Below are positions 6,622 through 6,708 of a stretch of 6,708 nt of DNA, one piece after another. Positions within the stretch are counted from its first letter, which is position 1. Each line of letters begins with the position of its first letter. This stretch comes from Candidatus Solibacter sp. GTDB taxonomy: Bacteria; Acidobacteriota; Terriglobia; Bryobacterales; Bryobacteraceae. The notes beneath the pieces were generated by a model. It was not told where the DNA came from and ran no database searches. It saw only the letters and a list, made by a program, of their open reading frames with translations. The stretch spans positions 1-6,708 of the forward strand of contig JADGNT010000282.1 of assembly GCA_017883345.1 (NCBI GenBank), read 5' to 3'. Both the position numbers and the translations under genes were made by a program.

Positions 6622-6698
6622 CCCGGGGACAGACAGGACTGGCAGCGAATTTCCGGCAAAATGCGCCGGAAATCCATGCCAGTCTTGTCAGTCCCGGG
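6622..6698. repeat. Long imperfect palindrome, REP-like intergenic element
   Basis: Two arms pair over almost their whole length around a 7-base loop (AAAATGC, 6658-6664). Inner stem ATTTCCGGC (6649-6657) pairs with GCCGGAAAT (6665-6673). After a small internal loop, GACAGGACTGGCA (6632-6644) pairs with TGCCAGTCTTGTC (6677-6689), with one G-T pair. Past one A-A mismatch (6631, 6690), CAC-like outer bases and CCCGGGG (6622-6628) pair with GTCCCGGG (6691-6698), with one bulged G. That is about 31 paired positions. It lies upstream of the kinase promoter and outside any supported gene. Palindromes with this sort of gacag/ctgtc and CCCGGG composition recur between genes in some soil bacteria and are often tied to Y1 (REP-associated) transposases. 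No such transposase is in the window, and only one copy is visible here. Confidence 0.6.
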
Positions 6699-6708
6699 GG
6701 CGCTCGTG

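Noticed and set aside
6622..6698. Reading the long palindrome as an intrinsic terminator
   Set aside because: No T-run follows the stem on either strand.
1..6708. CRISPR array, tRNA or rRNA genes
   Set aside because: No regularly spaced repeats of array length and no tRNA- or rRNA-like sequence seen by eye on either strand.

Overview
The window looks like a piece of an Acidobacteriota chromosome, probably from the Solibacter/Bryobacter side. This is an inference from gene content: an Oar-like TonB-dependent receptor, a very large beta-propeller hybrid sensor kinase, an ISL3-type transposase remnant, and GC-rich, GC3-rich coding DNA. No rRNA or marker gene confirms it. Every gene I can support reads on the minus strand, apart from the transposase scrap.

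In the direction of transcription (right to left) the layout is as follows. A long imperfect palindrome at 6622-6698 resembles a REP-type intergenic element. A plausible promoter then leads into a 1178-residue hybrid histidine kinase (6477-2941): signal peptide, 14 propeller blades, Y_Y_Y domain, one membrane helix, HisKA, HATPase and receiver, but no DNA-binding output domain. A 128-base gap follows, with a 14-bp tandem duplication over the kinase stop codon and a pair of 13-bp direct repeats exactly 22 bp apart. Next comes an HDOD-domain protein (2812-1646). Its stop codon abuts a short ISL3-family transposase 5' remnant that points the other way. A mostly non-coding stretch contains one doubtful 41-residue ORF. 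Then a signal-peptide-bearing TonB-receptor-like barrel gene starts at 1252 behind a good promoter with almost no leader.

The barrel gene is cut short. Near position 240 the GC content drops from about 65% to about 45%, and the reading frame with protein-like sequence changes. From there to the window edge the minus strand reads, in another frame, as part of a PstS-like periplasmic substrate-binding protein. This is either a real recombination breakpoint with foreign DNA or an assembly chimera, and it is the first thing to check.

Functionally, the kinase and the HDOD protein look like a signalling pair: a periplasmic ligand sensor with phosphorelay, followed by a regulatory HDOD protein. Their order, strand and the repeat pair between them suggest this, but nothing in the sequence proves a shared pathway. 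I found no CRISPR array, tRNA, rRNA or clear undescribed multi-gene system.
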